Shown here one piece after another: positions 9,587-18,981 of a stretch of DNA of 64,000 nt. The translations under genes were made by a program, and so were the position numbers. Positions within the stretch are counted from its first letter, which is position 1. Each line of letters opens with the position of its first letter. Source of the stretch: Boseongicola sp. SB0665_bin_10 (GTDB lineage Bacteria > Pseudomonadota > Alphaproteobacteria > Rhodobacterales > Rhodobacteraceae); contig VXSG01000097.1 of assembly GCA_009838075.1 (NCBI GenBank), positions 98,079 through 162,078 of the forward strand. Direction: 5' to 3'. The notes beneath the pieces were generated by a model, which saw only the letters and a list, made by a program, of their open reading frames with translations, ran no database searches and was not told the DNA's origin.

Positions 9587-10486
9587 TCAATTTCCCAATT
9601 CCACGATCACTGCGCCCGCCGCGATCAAGGCCATCAAGGCGAGTCTCCTGGGGCCCACCTTTTCGCCAAGCATCAGCCAGCCGAAGAGGGCGGCAAACAC
9701 GACGGAGGTTTCCCTGAGCACCGCGGCTTCGCCGACCTTGTCGAGCCGCGTCGCCAGCATGATGCCGCCAAAGGAGAAGTAGGCCACGATCGCCCCGAGA
9801 ATCCCGAGGCGCAGTACCGGCGCGAATGGCCGGGGCAGCTGCCCGCGATGCCAGAAGAGGTGCCCCAACGGAAAGGCAATCGCGTCGATCAGGAAAAACC
9901 ACGCCAGGAACGTGAACGGGTTCGCAGTGGCGCGGATGACGTAGGCGTCCCAGGTCGTGTAGAGCGCAACGATGCCGCCGGTCATCAATGCAAGGCCGAG
10001 CGCCAGGGGCAACCGTGATCGGTCGATCACGGTGTGGCGAAGGTTGTAGGCCGCAAGGCCAAGGATTCCCATTGTGAGGCAGGCGACACCGAGCCATTGG
10101 ACCGACGTGAAGCGCTCGTTGAACAGGATGCCTGCCCCAACGACCGTGAATGCCGGGCTCGATCCCCGCACGACCGGGTAGACCACAGTGTAGGCACCAA
10201 CGGAGTAGGCGCTTGCCTGGGCGATCTTGTAACCGGTGTGCAGCACCCAGGCGATGCCAAAGAGCGGCCAGAGCTCGGGTTCGGGCATGGGAACGAAAAA
10301 GAGTGCGATCGGCAGCGCGATCAAGCCGTAGCAGCCATCGATCGCCGCGCGCATGGTCCATGGATCGGAACGGGTCTTCTGAAGGGCTCCGAACAAGGCG
10401 TGAAGGAACGCGGCCTGCAGCGCCAGAACGAGCGCTGCCGTTCGGCCGGCTTCCGTTCCCTCGATTGAGATCAGCCACTCGCTCAT
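9587..10486 (-). CDS. DMT-superfamily (EamA) transporter
   Basis: 299 residues with about ten hydrophobic helices arranged as two repeated EamA units, the usual layout of drug/metabolite inner-membrane transporters. The segment YPVVRGSSPAFTVVGAG matches the conserved proline/glycine pattern of the first repeat, and VLRETSVVFAALFGW that of the second. ATG 10486 is chosen because the frame upstream overlaps no conserved sequence; the ribosome site is weak. It follows ftsY by 55 bp and precedes secG by 79 bp. Substrate unknown. Confidence 0.88.
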   Translation of the reverse strand: MSEWLISIEGTEAGRTAALVLALQAAFLHALFGALQKTRSDPWTMRAAIDGCYGLIALPIALFFVPMPEPELWPLFGIAWVLHTGYKIAQASAYSVGAYTVVYPVVRGSSPAFTVVGAGILFNERFTSVQWLGVACLTMGILGLAAYNLRHTVIDRSRLPLALGLALMTGGIVALYTTWDAYVIRATANPFTFLAWFFLIDAIAFPLGHLFWHRGQLPRPFAPVLRLGILGAIVAYFSFGGIMLATRLDKVGEAAVLRETSVVFAALFGWLMLGEKVGPRRLALMALIAAGAVIVELGN

Positions 10487-10541
10487 GGACTCGGGCACCG
10501 TCGCACGTCCAGTGCCGGGCGATCCCGCACGCAAGGTGTCT

Positions 10542-11636
10542 TCACGCTTCGATCCCGGTCAGGGCTGCGGCAAATTCTCGTGGATCGAATGGTGCCAGGT
10601 CGTCGATCTGTTCGCCGACCCCGATCGCGTGGATCGGCAGGCCGAACCGGTCGGCCAGCGCGACCAGCACGCCGCCCTTCGCCGTGCCGTCCAGCTTCGT
10701 CATGACAAGACCGGAGACATCCGCGACATCGCGAAATGTCTCGACCTGGGAAAGCGCGTTCTGTCCGGTCGTGGCGTCAAGCACCAGGAGCGTGTTGTGC
10801 GGTGCCTCGGGATCCCTCTTCCTGATGACACGAACGATCTTGGCAAGCTCCTCCATCAGGTCGTTCCGGTTCTGGAGCCGGCCCGCCGTGTCAATCAGGA
10901 GAATGTCCGCCCGTTCCGATTCGGCTTGCGCCATGGCCTCAAATGCCAGGCTTGCCGGATCCGAACCCACTTGCGCGGTCAGAACGGGGACACCGGCCCG
11001 CTGGCCCCATACCTGCAGTTGCTCGACGGCGGCGGCCCGAAACGTGTCGCAGGCGGCGATCACCACGGACTTTTCGGAATCACGGAACTGGGAGGCGAGC
11101 TTGCCGATCGTCGTGGTCTTGCCCGAACCGTTGACGCCGGCCACCAGCACAACCTGCGGTCGCTTCGGGAAGATCGGCATCGGGCTTGCCACCGTCTCCA
11201 TGATGCGGGCGATTTCGTCGGCCAGCAATTCCTTCAACTCGGCCGTAGAGAACTTCCGCCCAATTCGTCCTTCCGCCATGTTGGCTGCGACACGCATCGC
11301 CGTCTCGACGCCCATGTCTGATGCGATGAGCAGTTCCTCGATTTGCTCGAGCATGTCGTCATCCAGGGCGCGCCGGACCACGGGCCCTGGCGCGCCGCGA
11401 TCGGGCGTTCGATCAACAGGTTGTGCGCCGTCCGCGCCCTTCGGGCCTTGCGGAGCGGCCGTCGTCGCCGGTGCCAGTGCTGCGGTGCCGGCGGATTCCG
11501 TTGGTGACCGTCCTTCCGCGACGGCGCCGGGAGCGCCGTCGACGCTGCCGCCTTCCTCGATGATCGCGTCGAGGCCTTCGTCAAGTTTCGAGGACGACCT
11601 GAAGAGCCGTTTCTTCAGCTTTGCAAAAAACGCCAT
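10542..11636 (-). CDS. ftsY: Signal recognition particle receptor FtsY
   Basis: 364 residues. GTPase that docks ribosome-SRP complexes at the membrane for co-translational insertion. An acidic/alanine-proline-rich A region occupies roughly residues 15-85, followed by the N domain and the G domain with GVNGSGKTTTIGKLA (G1), DTFRAAAVEQL, DTAGRLQN (G3) and TKLDGTAKGG (G4). ATG 11636 is chosen over an in-frame GTG two codons earlier because an AGG-type ribosome site is better spaced for it. It is 53 bp downstream of xseA on the same strand. Confidence 0.97.
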   Translation of the reverse strand: MAFFAKLKKRLFRSSSKLDEGLDAIIEEGGSVDGAPGAVAEGRSPTESAGTAALAPATTAAPQGPKGADGAQPVDRTPDRGAPGPVVRRALDDDMLEQIEELLIASDMGVETAMRVAANMAEGRIGRKFSTAELKELLADEIARIMETVASPMPIFPKRPQVVLVAGVNGSGKTTTIGKLASQFRDSEKSVVIAACDTFRAAAVEQLQVWGQRAGVPVLTAQVGSDPASLAFEAMAQAESERADILLIDTAGRLQNRNDLMEELAKIVRVIRKRDPEAPHNTLLVLDATTGQNALSQVETFRDVADVSGLVMTKLDGTAKGGVLVALADRFGLPIHAIGVGEQIDDLAPFDPREFAAALTGIEA

Positions 11637-11689
11637 GGCCACGACCTAATCCCGGAAGGTCCAAGATGGAAGCTGGATCGTGACGGCGG

Positions 11690-13237
11690 TCAGGTTTGCT
11701 GGTCGCGATCGGTCCCTGCCCAACTCGTTCCTGGCCCTCCCGAAGCGGCTGTCACGCCCGTGACATCGATCCGCCCGTCCTGGAATTCGATTTCCAGCGA
11801 TTCTGCGTGGCGGGCCTCTTCCGCCTTGGTCAGCACGGACTTGCCGCTTCGAATGATCGCGTAGCCACGTGCCAGTGTCGCCTTGTAGCCTAGGGTGGCC
11901 CGCGTACGTTCCAGCGCCCGCAGGCGGCCGGCGAGTCTCGCCAGCCTGGCCTCGATCGCCGTCGCCATCCTCGTGCTGATCCGGTCAAGGTCTCTCGATT
12001 CCTGCCGGACCTGCCCTCGAACGTGCCTGACACCGAGCCGGGCGACCAACGCAGACAAGCGTTCGTTCTTGCGTTCGAGGGCGTGTCTGAGACACATTGC
12101 AAGGTCGTTCGCCCGGTGATCAAGCGTTTGGCCCTCGCGATCCAGTCTGGACTTGAAGAGCGTTGGCCGAAGGCCCGCCGCCGCGCCGACGAGGTCGCCT
12201 CGCTTGCGGTGCACCAGATGGCGGAGCCCCTTGGGCAGGGCATCGCTGGACCGGTCGAGCCGCTGCCTGGGGTCGGCAAGAAGGCCTTCCGGATGTGGCA
12301 GATGGCGTGCGAGCGCCGTGATGCGTTGGCGCAGCATGTCAACGCTGCGTGCCATCCCGCGTGACAGCCGCGCCTCGTTGCCGGCCAGGTCCGCGAGCAG
12401 TTCCGAGCGGACCGGCACGGAAATCTCCGCTGCCGCCGTCGGCGTGGGCGCACGCCGGTCGGCAGCAAAGTCGATGAGCGTGGTGTCGGTTTCGTGGCCG
12501 ACCGCGGAGACCAGCGGAATTTCCGATGCCGCTGCCGCGCGTGCCACAACCTCTTCATTGAAGCCCCAGAGATCCTCGATCGAGCCGCCGCCACGAGCGA
12601 CGATCAAGATGTCGGGGCGGGGTGGCGATCCGCCTGGTGACAGCGCGTTGAATCCGCCAATGGCCTGCGCCACTTCCGGTGCGCAGGCGTCACCTTGCAC
12701 GGCAACGGGCCAGATGACGACTTCCCGGGGGAACCGTTCTCGGAGCCTGTGCAGGATGTCCCGGATCACGACCCCCTGCGGCGACGTGATGACACCTATG
12801 ACGTTCGGCAGAAATGGCAGTGGCTTCCTGCGGGCCTCGTCGAAGAGGCCCTCGGCCGCGAGCTCTTTCTTGCGTCTTTCAAGCATCGCCATCAGTGCGC
12901 CTTCACCGGCAACGACGATTCGTTCGGCATTCAGGCTGAATCTCGACTGGAAACCGGAGGCGGTCATCTTGCCCTCGGCGATCACCTCCAGGCCTTCTTC
13001 GGGCATCATGGCAAGCGCCGGCACCTGGCTCTTCCATGTCATGCACGAGAGCACGGAACGGTCGTCCTTGAGGTCGAAATACAGGTGCCCCGAGCGCGCC
13101 AGGACCACCCGTCCAACCTCGCCTCGCACGCGAACCCAGCCGAGTTCCGATTCCACGAGGCGCTTCACGCGACCCGCGATCTCGCTCACGGTGAATTCGG
13201 GCGTGTTGTCGCCCGACACTTCCTCGAACAGCTCCAT
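11690..13237 (-). CDS. xseA: Exodeoxyribonuclease VII large subunit
   Basis: 515 residues. Catalytic subunit of exonuclease VII, which degrades single-stranded DNA during repair. The N-terminal OB-fold domain (EFTVSEIAGRVKRLVES, GRVVLARSGHLYFDLKD) is followed by the nuclease core with GVITSPQGVVIRDI, ILIVARGGGSIEDLWGFN and SAVGHETDTTLIDFAADRRAPTPTAAAE, then a long coiled-coil region rich in Arg/Leu. ATG 13237 matches the family N-terminus; the frame upstream runs antisense to purD and is not coding. Divergent from purD with 78 bp between. Confidence 0.96.
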   Translation of the reverse strand: MELFEEVSGDNTPEFTVSEIAGRVKRLVESELGWVRVRGEVGRVVLARSGHLYFDLKDDRSVLSCMTWKSQVPALAMMPEEGLEVIAEGKMTASGFQSRFSLNAERIVVAGEGALMAMLERRKKELAAEGLFDEARRKPLPFLPNVIGVITSPQGVVIRDILHRLRERFPREVVIWPVAVQGDACAPEVAQAIGGFNALSPGGSPPRPDILIVARGGGSIEDLWGFNEEVVARAAAASEIPLVSAVGHETDTTLIDFAADRRAPTPTAAAEISVPVRSELLADLAGNEARLSRGMARSVDMLRQRITALARHLPHPEGLLADPRQRLDRSSDALPKGLRHLVHRKRGDLVGAAAGLRPTLFKSRLDREGQTLDHRANDLAMCLRHALERKNERLSALVARLGVRHVRGQVRQESRDLDRISTRMATAIEARLARLAGRLRALERTRATLGYKATLARGYAIIRSGKSVLTKAEEARHAESLEIEFQDGRIDVTGVTAASGGPGTSWAGTDRDQQT

Positions 13238-13315
13238 GCCCTTGTCCGCGCTCGCCTTGTGCTTCCCTGGCCGGAACCCTAGAACGCCATCCAACGAAGG
13301 GGAAGCGGTGCGCCG

Positions 13316-14581
13316 ATGAACATTCTCATTCTTGGCGGCGGCGGACGCGAGCACGCACTGGCATGGGCGGTGATGCAGAATCCCAAATGTGACCGGCTTA
13401 TCGTCGCGCCGGGCAATGCGGGGATTGCGTCGATTGCCGAATGCGCCTCGCTCGACATCGAGAACGGGGCGCGAATGGTGGAATGCGCCGAGGCAAGCTC
13501 GATCGATCTTGTGATCGTGGGGCCGGAGGCGCCCTTGGCGGCCGGTGTGGCCGACGACTTTCGCTCGGCCGGATTCAGGGTCTTCGGCCCGTCGCGGAAG
13601 GCGGCGCAACTGGAGGCCTCGAAACGGTTCACCAAGGAGGTCTGTGACGCGGCCGGCGTGCCCACGGCAGCCTGGGCTCGATTCTCCGAGCCGGCCCCGG
13701 CCAAGGCGCACATTCGCGAGCAGGGCGCGCCGATCGTGGTGAAGGCGGACGGGTTGGCTGCCGGCAAGGGGGTCATTGTCGCCCAGAGCACGGCGGAAGC
13801 GGATGCTGCCGTTGACGACATGCTCGGTGGCGCGTTCGGTGCCGCGGGCGCTGAAGTGGTGATCGAGGAATTCATGGATGGCGAGGAGGCATCGTTCTTC
13901 GTGCTTTGTGACGGGACGGATGCCTTGCCTGTCGGCACGGCCCAGGATCACAAGCGGGTGGGCGAGGGCGACACGGGACCCAACACGGGCGGGATGGGCG
14001 CGTATTCGCCGGCACCCGTGCTGAACGAATCCGTCGCTGCCCGCACGATGGAAGAGATCATCCGCCCGACGCTTGCGGAGATGGCGAAGCGCGGCACTCC
14101 CTATCAGGGCGTGCTGTATGCAGGCCTCATGATCAAGGACGGCGCACCGCGGCTGGTCGAGTACAACGTGAGGTTCGGCGACCCGGAGTGCCAGGCACTG
14201 ATGATGCGGCTCGGTGCGCAGGCCCTTGATCTCATCCAGGCGGCTGCGGAGGGCAGGCTTTCGGAAGCGCGGGTCAATTGGGCAGGGGACCATGCAATCA
14301 CGGTCGTGGTGGCCGCCAAGGGCTATCCGGGCACCTATGAGAAGGGCAGTGCCATCGCAGGCCTTGACGATCTGGTCGGCAACTCTCGCCAGATGGTGTT
14401 TCACGCGGGAACTTCGCGGACCGAGCACGGAATCGTCTCGGCCGGTGGCAGGGTCCTGAACGCCACCGCCCGTGGCGCCAGCTTGCAGGAGGCCCGGGAT
14501 GCAGCCTATGCGCTGGTCGACAGGATCGACTGGGCCGGTGGAATGTATCGTCGCGACATCGGCTGGCGGGCATTGCGATGA
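13316..14581 (+). CDS. purD: Phosphoribosylamine-glycine ligase
   Basis: 421 residues, normal length. Second step of de novo purine synthesis: phosphoribosylamine plus glycine plus ATP gives GAR. The N-terminal GGGGREHALAW motif, the ATP-grasp core (APIVVKADGLAAGKGVIVA, EEFMDGEEASFF) and GDTGPNTGGMGAYSPAP are all present, as is VEYNVRFGDPECQ with metal ligands. The start at 13316 has a purine-rich ribosome site and the exact family N-terminus. It stands alone, divergent from xseA and 131 bp before yciB. Confidence 0.97.
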   Translation: MNILILGGGGREHALAWAVMQNPKCDRLIVAPGNAGIASIAECASLDIENGARMVECAEASSIDLVIVGPEAPLAAGVADDFRSAGFRVFGPSRKAAQLEASKRFTKEVCDAAGVPTAAWARFSEPAPAKAHIREQGAPIVVKADGLAAGKGVIVAQSTAEADAAVDDMLGGAFGAAGAEVVIEEFMDGEEASFFVLCDGTDALPVGTAQDHKRVGEGDTGPNTGGMGAYSPAPVLNESVAARTMEEIIRPTLAEMAKRGTPYQGVLYAGLMIKDGAPRLVEYNVRFGDPECQALMMRLGAQALDLIQAAAEGRLSEARVNWAGDHAITVVVAAKGYPGTYEKGSAIAGLDDLVGNSRQMVFHAGTSRTEHGIVSAGGRVLNATARGASLQEARDAAYALVDRIDWAGGMYRRDIGWRALR

Positions 14582-14712
14582 GAGGCAGCGAGCCGCCTGG
14601 CGGGGGCGCTTCGTCGATCGATCTTGGGCGGGAGCCATCCGCTTGCCTGCGAAGCGCGCCGTCGATCTCGTTGGCGGCACCCAGGGCATGAAATGTGCAG
14701 CAAGGGGGCGAG

Positions 14713-15324
14713 ATGAGTGAATCCAATCTGAATCCAGCGATCAAGCAGGTGCTTGAACTGGGCCCGCCGCTGCTGTTTTTCGTGGCCTATCTTTGGATGC
14801 GCGATGACACCTACGCCTTCGGAGGCGCGGAGTATTCCGGGTTCATCGTGGCGGCGGGGCTGTTCGTGCCAATCCTGCTGGTCTCGATGGCAATTCTCTG
14901 GAAGCTGACGGGTCGCCTGAGCCGGATGCAGGTCTTCACCATCGTGATGGTGGTGATCTTCGGCGGCCTCACGGTCTGGCTGAACGACGATAGGTTCTTC
15001 AAGGTGAAGACCACCCTGGTCTACGGGGTTCTCGCCGGCATCCTCGGCATCGGGCTCTTGCAAGGCAGGTCCTACCTGGCCTGGGCCATGGCCGAGTTCC
15101 TGCCCCTGACGGACGAGGGCTGGATGAAGCTCACCAGGCGACTGGCGGGCTTCTTTGCCGGGCTGGCATTGGCCAACGAGATCGTCTGGCGCACGATGTC
15201 CACGGATGCCTGGGTCAAGATAGAGACGTTCGGGTTTCCGATCGCGCTGTTCCTGTTCATCTGGCTCCAGATGCTGACCTTGCGGCACCACCTGGCCGAG
15301 GACGAGGCGGACGGGGCGGAATAG
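14713..15324 (+). CDS. yciB: Inner-membrane septation protein A family (YciB/IspZ)
   Basis: 203 residues with six hydrophobic helices. YciB is an inner-membrane protein tied to cell envelope synthesis and division. Family motifs seen are LNPAIKQVLELGPPLLFF near the N-terminus, LTVWLNDDRFFKVKTTLVYG in the middle and LANEIVWRTMSTDAWVK late. ATG 14713 is preceded by AAGGGGG; the slightly longer frame to 14695 lacks a ribosome site. It ends at a perfect inverted repeat (15329-15349) and is convergent with the glutathione transferase gene. Confidence 0.93.
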   Translation: MSESNLNPAIKQVLELGPPLLFFVAYLWMRDDTYAFGGAEYSGFIVAAGLFVPILLVSMAILWKLTGRLSRMQVFTIVMVVIFGGLTVWLNDDRFFKVKTTLVYGVLAGILGIGLLQGRSYLAWAMAEFLPLTDEGWMKLTRRLAGFFAGLALANEIVWRTMSTDAWVKIETFGFPIALFLFIWLQMLTLRHHLAEDEADGAE

Positions 15325-15328
15325 GCAC

Positions 15329-15349
15329 GTCCTGGCGCGGCGCCAGGAC
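15329..15349. terminator. Hairpin between convergent yciB and GST genes
   Basis: GTCCTGGCGC, one base, then GCGCCAGGAC: a perfect inverted repeat just after the yciB stop codon, with an 8-bp stem if a 5-nt loop is allowed. There is no T-run, so termination efficiency is uncertain, but the position between converging genes fits a bidirectional terminator. Confidence 0.5.
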
Positions 15350-15411
15350 CGTCGCGCGTGCCGCCGGACAGGGGTGACCGGGCAAGAATGCCGGCGCCGC
15401 CTCGGAGGATG

Positions 15412-16125
15412 TCACCCCTTCTGCTCAAAGAGAATCCTGTCTGACGCCGCCTTTTCCTCGGGGGACTGCGCTCGGCCGCGCACCTCCTCCGCGACAGCCT
15501 TGCCCTTGATGACCGCCGGGCGGCTTCCAACCTCGTCCAGCCAGCGCGCAAAGTGGGGCTTGTCGTCGATGGCCTGTTCCTGCCCTTCCCAGTTTTGGGC
15601 CCAAGGCCAGATGGCCATGTCGGCGATCGAGTATTCGCCCGCGACGAACCGGCTGTCCTGCAGCCTGGCATTGAGCACGCTGTAGAGTCTCCCGACCTCG
15701 TTCCTGTAGCGCTCCTGCGCGTAGGGAAGGACCTGGGGCGGCGTGCGTTGGGGTGCGTAATTGAGGAAATGATGCGCCTGGCCTGCCATCGGGCCGACAC
15801 CGCCCATCTGCCACATCAGCCACTGGTCGATGACGATTCGGTCGCGATCCGAGGATCCGTAGAACTTCCCGGTCTTGCGGCCGAGATACTGCAGGATTGC
15901 GCCGGATTCGAAGATCGAGACCGGGTGGCCATCCGGCCCGCTCGGATCGATGATCGCCGGCATGCGGTTGTTGGGGGAGAGCTTGAGGAATTCCGGGTCG
16001 AACTGGTCGCCCTTGCCGATGTCGACGAGATGCAGCGTGTAGGGCAGACCCATCTCTTCGAGAGCGATGGTGATCTTCCAGCCGTTCGGCGTCGGCCAGT
16101 AGTGGAGATCTATCGGGTCGGGCAT
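15412..16125 (-). CDS. Glutathione S-transferase, Nu class (YfcG/YghU-like)
   Basis: 237 residues. The thioredoxin-fold N-terminal domain begins IDLHYWPTPNGWKITIALEE, the signature of the YfcG/YghU (Nu) class whose members act as disulfide-bond reductases using glutathione. NNRMPAIIDP contains the cis-proline and FESGAILQYLG the glutathione-binding Glu-Ser pair. The C-terminal helical domain includes YSIADMAIWPW. ATG 16125 has AAAGGAA upstream. Monocistronic as far as the sequence shows. The endogenous substrate is unknown. Confidence 0.9.
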   Translation of the reverse strand: MPDPIDLHYWPTPNGWKITIALEEMGLPYTLHLVDIGKGDQFDPEFLKLSPNNRMPAIIDPSGPDGHPVSIFESGAILQYLGRKTGKFYGSSDRDRIVIDQWLMWQMGGVGPMAGQAHHFLNYAPQRTPPQVLPYAQERYRNEVGRLYSVLNARLQDSRFVAGEYSIADMAIWPWAQNWEGQEQAIDDKPHFARWLDEVGSRPAVIKGKAVAEEVRGRAQSPEEKAASDRILFEQKG

Positions 16126-16519
16126 GCAGTTTCCTTTTCTTGGCAGCTAGGCGCTTCGGCACAAGTTGGCGCTTTCTGGGTCGAGATCAAGAGGCACCGA
16201 TGCCGCGGCACCGCTTGTGCGTGGTTGGATGACGAATCGGCCATGCTTCGCGGCCGCTGCCGTGACGCAGGCGGCGCGTGCGCCCGAATCAGGCGCGGCC
16301 TGACTGGCGAGATGCAAAGTCGCGCAGCGCGCCGCGGCCGGGATCGTCAGGTTTCCGCGCGATGCCTTCGGCAACGCACTTGACCCCGGCCCCGGGCGCT
16401 AGTACGCAATGCTGCACGTGGCGATTTGTTCACCGGATTGCGGGCCACGCAAAAGACTCCGCTAAAGAGGTCTGGGACGTTCACGCCCCTGACGCTCATG
16501 CAGTCGGGACCGGGATTGA
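16126..16519. other. Intergenic region, GST to metZ (394 bp)
   Basis: Divergent promoter region. No gene is supported. The metZ-proximal part contains the SAM-II riboswitch at 16415-16472; I see nothing else I can name in the rest. Confidence 0.6.
16415..16472 (+). promoter_or_regulatory. SAM-II riboswitch upstream of metZ
   Basis: The sequence follows the SAM-II (metA motif) consensus in order: P1 5' strand CGTGG (16417-16421), the conserved loop GATTTG (16423-16428), CCGGATTGC, the P1 3' strand CCACG (16445-16449), an A-rich linker, and the pseudoknot strand GCTAAAG (16461-16467) followed by AGG. SAM-II elements bind S-adenosylmethionine and turn down methionine biosynthesis genes in alphaproteobacteria, exactly the context here. 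It ends about 48 nt before the metZ start. Confidence 0.9.
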
Positions 16520-17716
16520 ATGGGAGGCGTCCCAATTACCAGAGACTGGAAAAAGCGCACGAAGCTTGTGCATGAAGGCATCCGCCGGAGCCAGTATGGG
16601 GAGGTCGCCGAACCGGTCTTCCTCACTCAGGGCTTTGTCTATGAGAGCGCCGAGCAGGCTGCCCAGCGCTTCGAGGAGGCTGGCGAGGACGAATTCATCT
16701 ATTCGCGCTACGGGAACCCGACAGTGCGGATGTTCGAGGAGCGGATCGCGGCGATCGAAGGCGCCGAGGACGCGTTCGCCACGGCGTCCGGCATGGCTGC
16801 GGTCTATGCGTCTCTGGCCTCGATGCTGAAGGCGGGCGATCACGTGGTCTCGGCACGGGCATTGTTCGGATCATGCCACTATGTCCTGGATGAGGTCCTT
16901 CAGCGCTTCGGCGTTGACGTCACCTTCGTGGATGGCACCAGTCTCGACGCGTGGAAGGCGGCAGTCAGGCCGAACACCAAGGCGGTGTTTCTGGAAAGCA
17001 TCTCCAATCCAACGCTTGAAGTGATCGACATCAAGGCGGTGGCGGCGGTAGCGCGGGACGTTGGCGCGACCGTGATCGTCGACAACGTGTTTTCGACTCC
17101 CGTCCTGAGCCGAGTGCTGGACCTCGGGGCGGACGTTGTCGTCTACTCCGCGACCAAGCACATCGACGGGCAGGGCCGGGTTCTGGGCGGTGTCGTGCTT
17201 GGATCCAGGGACTATGTCCGCAAGACGCTGGAACCCTTCCTGAAGCATACGGGCGGCGCCATGAGCCCGTTCACGGCATGGTTGCTGCTGAAGGGCATGG
17301 AGACGCTGGACCTTCGTGTCAGGGCGCAGGCCGAGAGCGCTCGGAAGGTGGCCGAGGCCTTCGAGGGAGACGCACGGCTCGAAAGGGTCATCTATCCAGG
17401 GCTGCCGTCTCATCCGCAGCACGAAACCGCGATGGCGCAGATGAAACGGGGCGGCACGGTTGCAACCTTCGTGCTCAAGGGAGGCCAGCCTGCGGCGTTC
17501 AGGTTCCTGAATGCGCTCAGAATATTCATCATCTCGAACAACCTGGGGGATGCAAAGTCGATCGTGACGCATCCAACCACCACGACTCATCAGCGGCTGA
17601 CCGACGAGCAGCGGGACGAAATGGGCATATTGCCAGGACTTGTCCGCCTGTCCTTGGGTCTGGAAGATGTCGATGACCTGATCCGCGACATCCGACAGGC
17701 ACTTGAGGCCGCATGA
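16520..17716 (+). CDS. metZ: O-succinylhomoserine sulfhydrylase
   Basis: 398 residues. PLP enzyme of the Cys/Met family that makes homocysteine from an acylated homoserine and sulfide. The N-terminus has KRTKLVHEGIRRSQYGE and FLTQGFVYESAE as in MetZ; the PLP lysine is K213 in SATKHIDGQGR; the C-terminal arm includes SLGGAKS-type SNNLGDAKSIVTHPTTTTH. Control by methionine status is indicated by the SAM-II riboswitch upstream. The start at 16520 has GGGATTGA just before it. The amidotransferase gene follows after 76 bp. MetY-like activity on O-acetylhomoserine cannot be excluded. Confidence 0.94.
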   Translation: MGGVPITRDWKKRTKLVHEGIRRSQYGEVAEPVFLTQGFVYESAEQAAQRFEEAGEDEFIYSRYGNPTVRMFEERIAAIEGAEDAFATASGMAAVYASLASMLKAGDHVVSARALFGSCHYVLDEVLQRFGVDVTFVDGTSLDAWKAAVRPNTKAVFLESISNPTLEVIDIKAVAAVARDVGATVIVDNVFSTPVLSRVLDLGADVVVYSATKHIDGQGRVLGGVVLGSRDYVRKTLEPFLKHTGGAMSPFTAWLLLKGMETLDLRVRAQAESARKVAEAFEGDARLERVIYPGLPSHPQHETAMAQMKRGGTVATFVLKGGQPAAFRFLNALRIFIISNNLGDAKSIVTHPTTTTHQRLTDEQRDEMGILPGLVRLSLGLEDVDDLIRDIRQALEAA

Positions 17717-17792
17717 TGCGGAGCCTGGCCAAGCGTGGTTTGCCGTCCCGCAAGCCCGTCGGGGCGATCCTGCGGAACCGGCCCGGGGCGGA

Positions 17793-18635
17793 ATGACCTC
17801 GAAACCGGCCCTGATTCTTCAACTGCGCCCGGAGGACGAAGCGTCGGATGGCGAATTCCGCGCCTTCATCGGGAAGGGCCGTCTGAACGAAGCAGAGGTT
17901 TGCCGTCACAGGATGGAGGCGGGGCCGCTGCCGCAAGGGTTCTCGCTCGACGACTATTCGGCGGTCATTGTCGGCGGCGGCCCTGGCTGCGTGAGCGACG
18001 ATCCGGTGGCGCGCGATCCGGTCGAGGCACGGGCGGAAGCGGAGCTTCTGGCATTGATGCCCGAGATCCTTGCGCGGGACATGCCTTTCCTCGGGTGCTG
18101 CTACGGAATCGGGCTGCTGGCGCACCACCTTGGAGCGCGGGTTTCGAAGGAGCGGTATTCGGAGGTGGTTTCGGCCGTGCCGTGCGAATTGACAGAGGCG
18201 GGCCGGAAGGATCCGTTGCTGGCCGGGCTGCCGCCGAGGTTCAACGCCCTGGTCGGCCACAAGGAAGCGGTTCAGGAACTGCCCGACGGCGCGGTGCATC
18301 TCATGTTCTCGGAGGCCTGCCCCTTCCAGATGATCCGGGCAGGCGAAAACGTCTATGCCACGCAGTTTCATCCGGAAGCGGACGGGAAGGTCTTTGCGGA
18401 CCGCATCCGAATCTACCGCGAATTCGGATATTTTCCGCCCGAAGAGGCCGCGGCCCTGGCCGCAGCATGCATGGCTGCGGACGTCACGGAACCCGAACGC
18501 ATCCTGGAGCGATTCGTTGCGCGCTACGTGACGACCGGGCGCTCGCGCGGCACGCATGGAGACGGGATCGGCTCAGCGCTGCCTGCGCGCGATGTCCAGG
18601 CGTCCGGTGCTGGCGGCATTGCGGGAGTGACGTAG
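17793..18635 (+). CDS. Class I glutamine amidotransferase-like protein (GuaA N-terminal type)
   Basis: 280 residues with the class I amidotransferase fold: VIVGGGPGCVSD, the nucleophile elbow LGCCYGIG with C103, and the His-Glu pair in YATQFHPEAD. It is a free-standing amidotransferase without a synthetase domain, of the type annotated as GMP synthase-like in Rhodobacterales. ATG 17793 is chosen because the family sequence starts at TSKPALILQLRPEDEAS; the 30 upstream codons are not conserved-looking. It follows metZ on the same strand. The acceptor substrate is unknown. Confidence 0.85.
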   Translation: MTSKPALILQLRPEDEASDGEFRAFIGKGRLNEAEVCRHRMEAGPLPQGFSLDDYSAVIVGGGPGCVSDDPVARDPVEARAEAELLALMPEILARDMPFLGCCYGIGLLAHHLGARVSKERYSEVVSAVPCELTEAGRKDPLLAGLPPRFNALVGHKEAVQELPDGAVHLMFSEACPFQMIRAGENVYATQFHPEADGKVFADRIRIYREFGYFPPEEAAALAAACMAADVTEPERILERFVARYVTTGRSRGTHGDGIGSALPARDVQASGAGGIAGVT

Positions 18636-18981
18636 GCCTTCCTGTGCCTCGCGCCAGGCATTCAACCGATCGGGCACGCCGAAACGCGCTGCAGCCCGTC
18701 ATGATCAATGTCCCGCGTGCTTCGGGCCTGACGCTTCACGTCCTGAGACGCTGCCCGATTTCCAGGGTGGTCCGCTCCACAGGTGAGCGGCGTGCGGCAC
18801 CTGGTTCAGCGCGCCTGAATTTCTGGATTCCAGACGCCGACGGGCAGGGCGTCGACTCGAACCGCATCATGCAGGGCTTCTCGATTGCCGGTCGGAAAGC
18901 TGACACGGGTGGCCGACGGACGGTGCGGTGCATGCCGCTCCGCGGTTGACTTGGGCCGGTCCCGGGGCCAAGGCTCGCCGC
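18636..18981. other. Intergenic region before trkH (346 bp)
   Basis: No convincing reading frame, RNA gene or repeat seen. Confidence 0.5.

Noticed and set aside
15329..15349. Reading the yciB-GST hairpin as a standard intrinsic terminator
   Set aside because: The stem is perfect but no T-run follows on either strand, so I list it only as a probable terminator with modest confidence.
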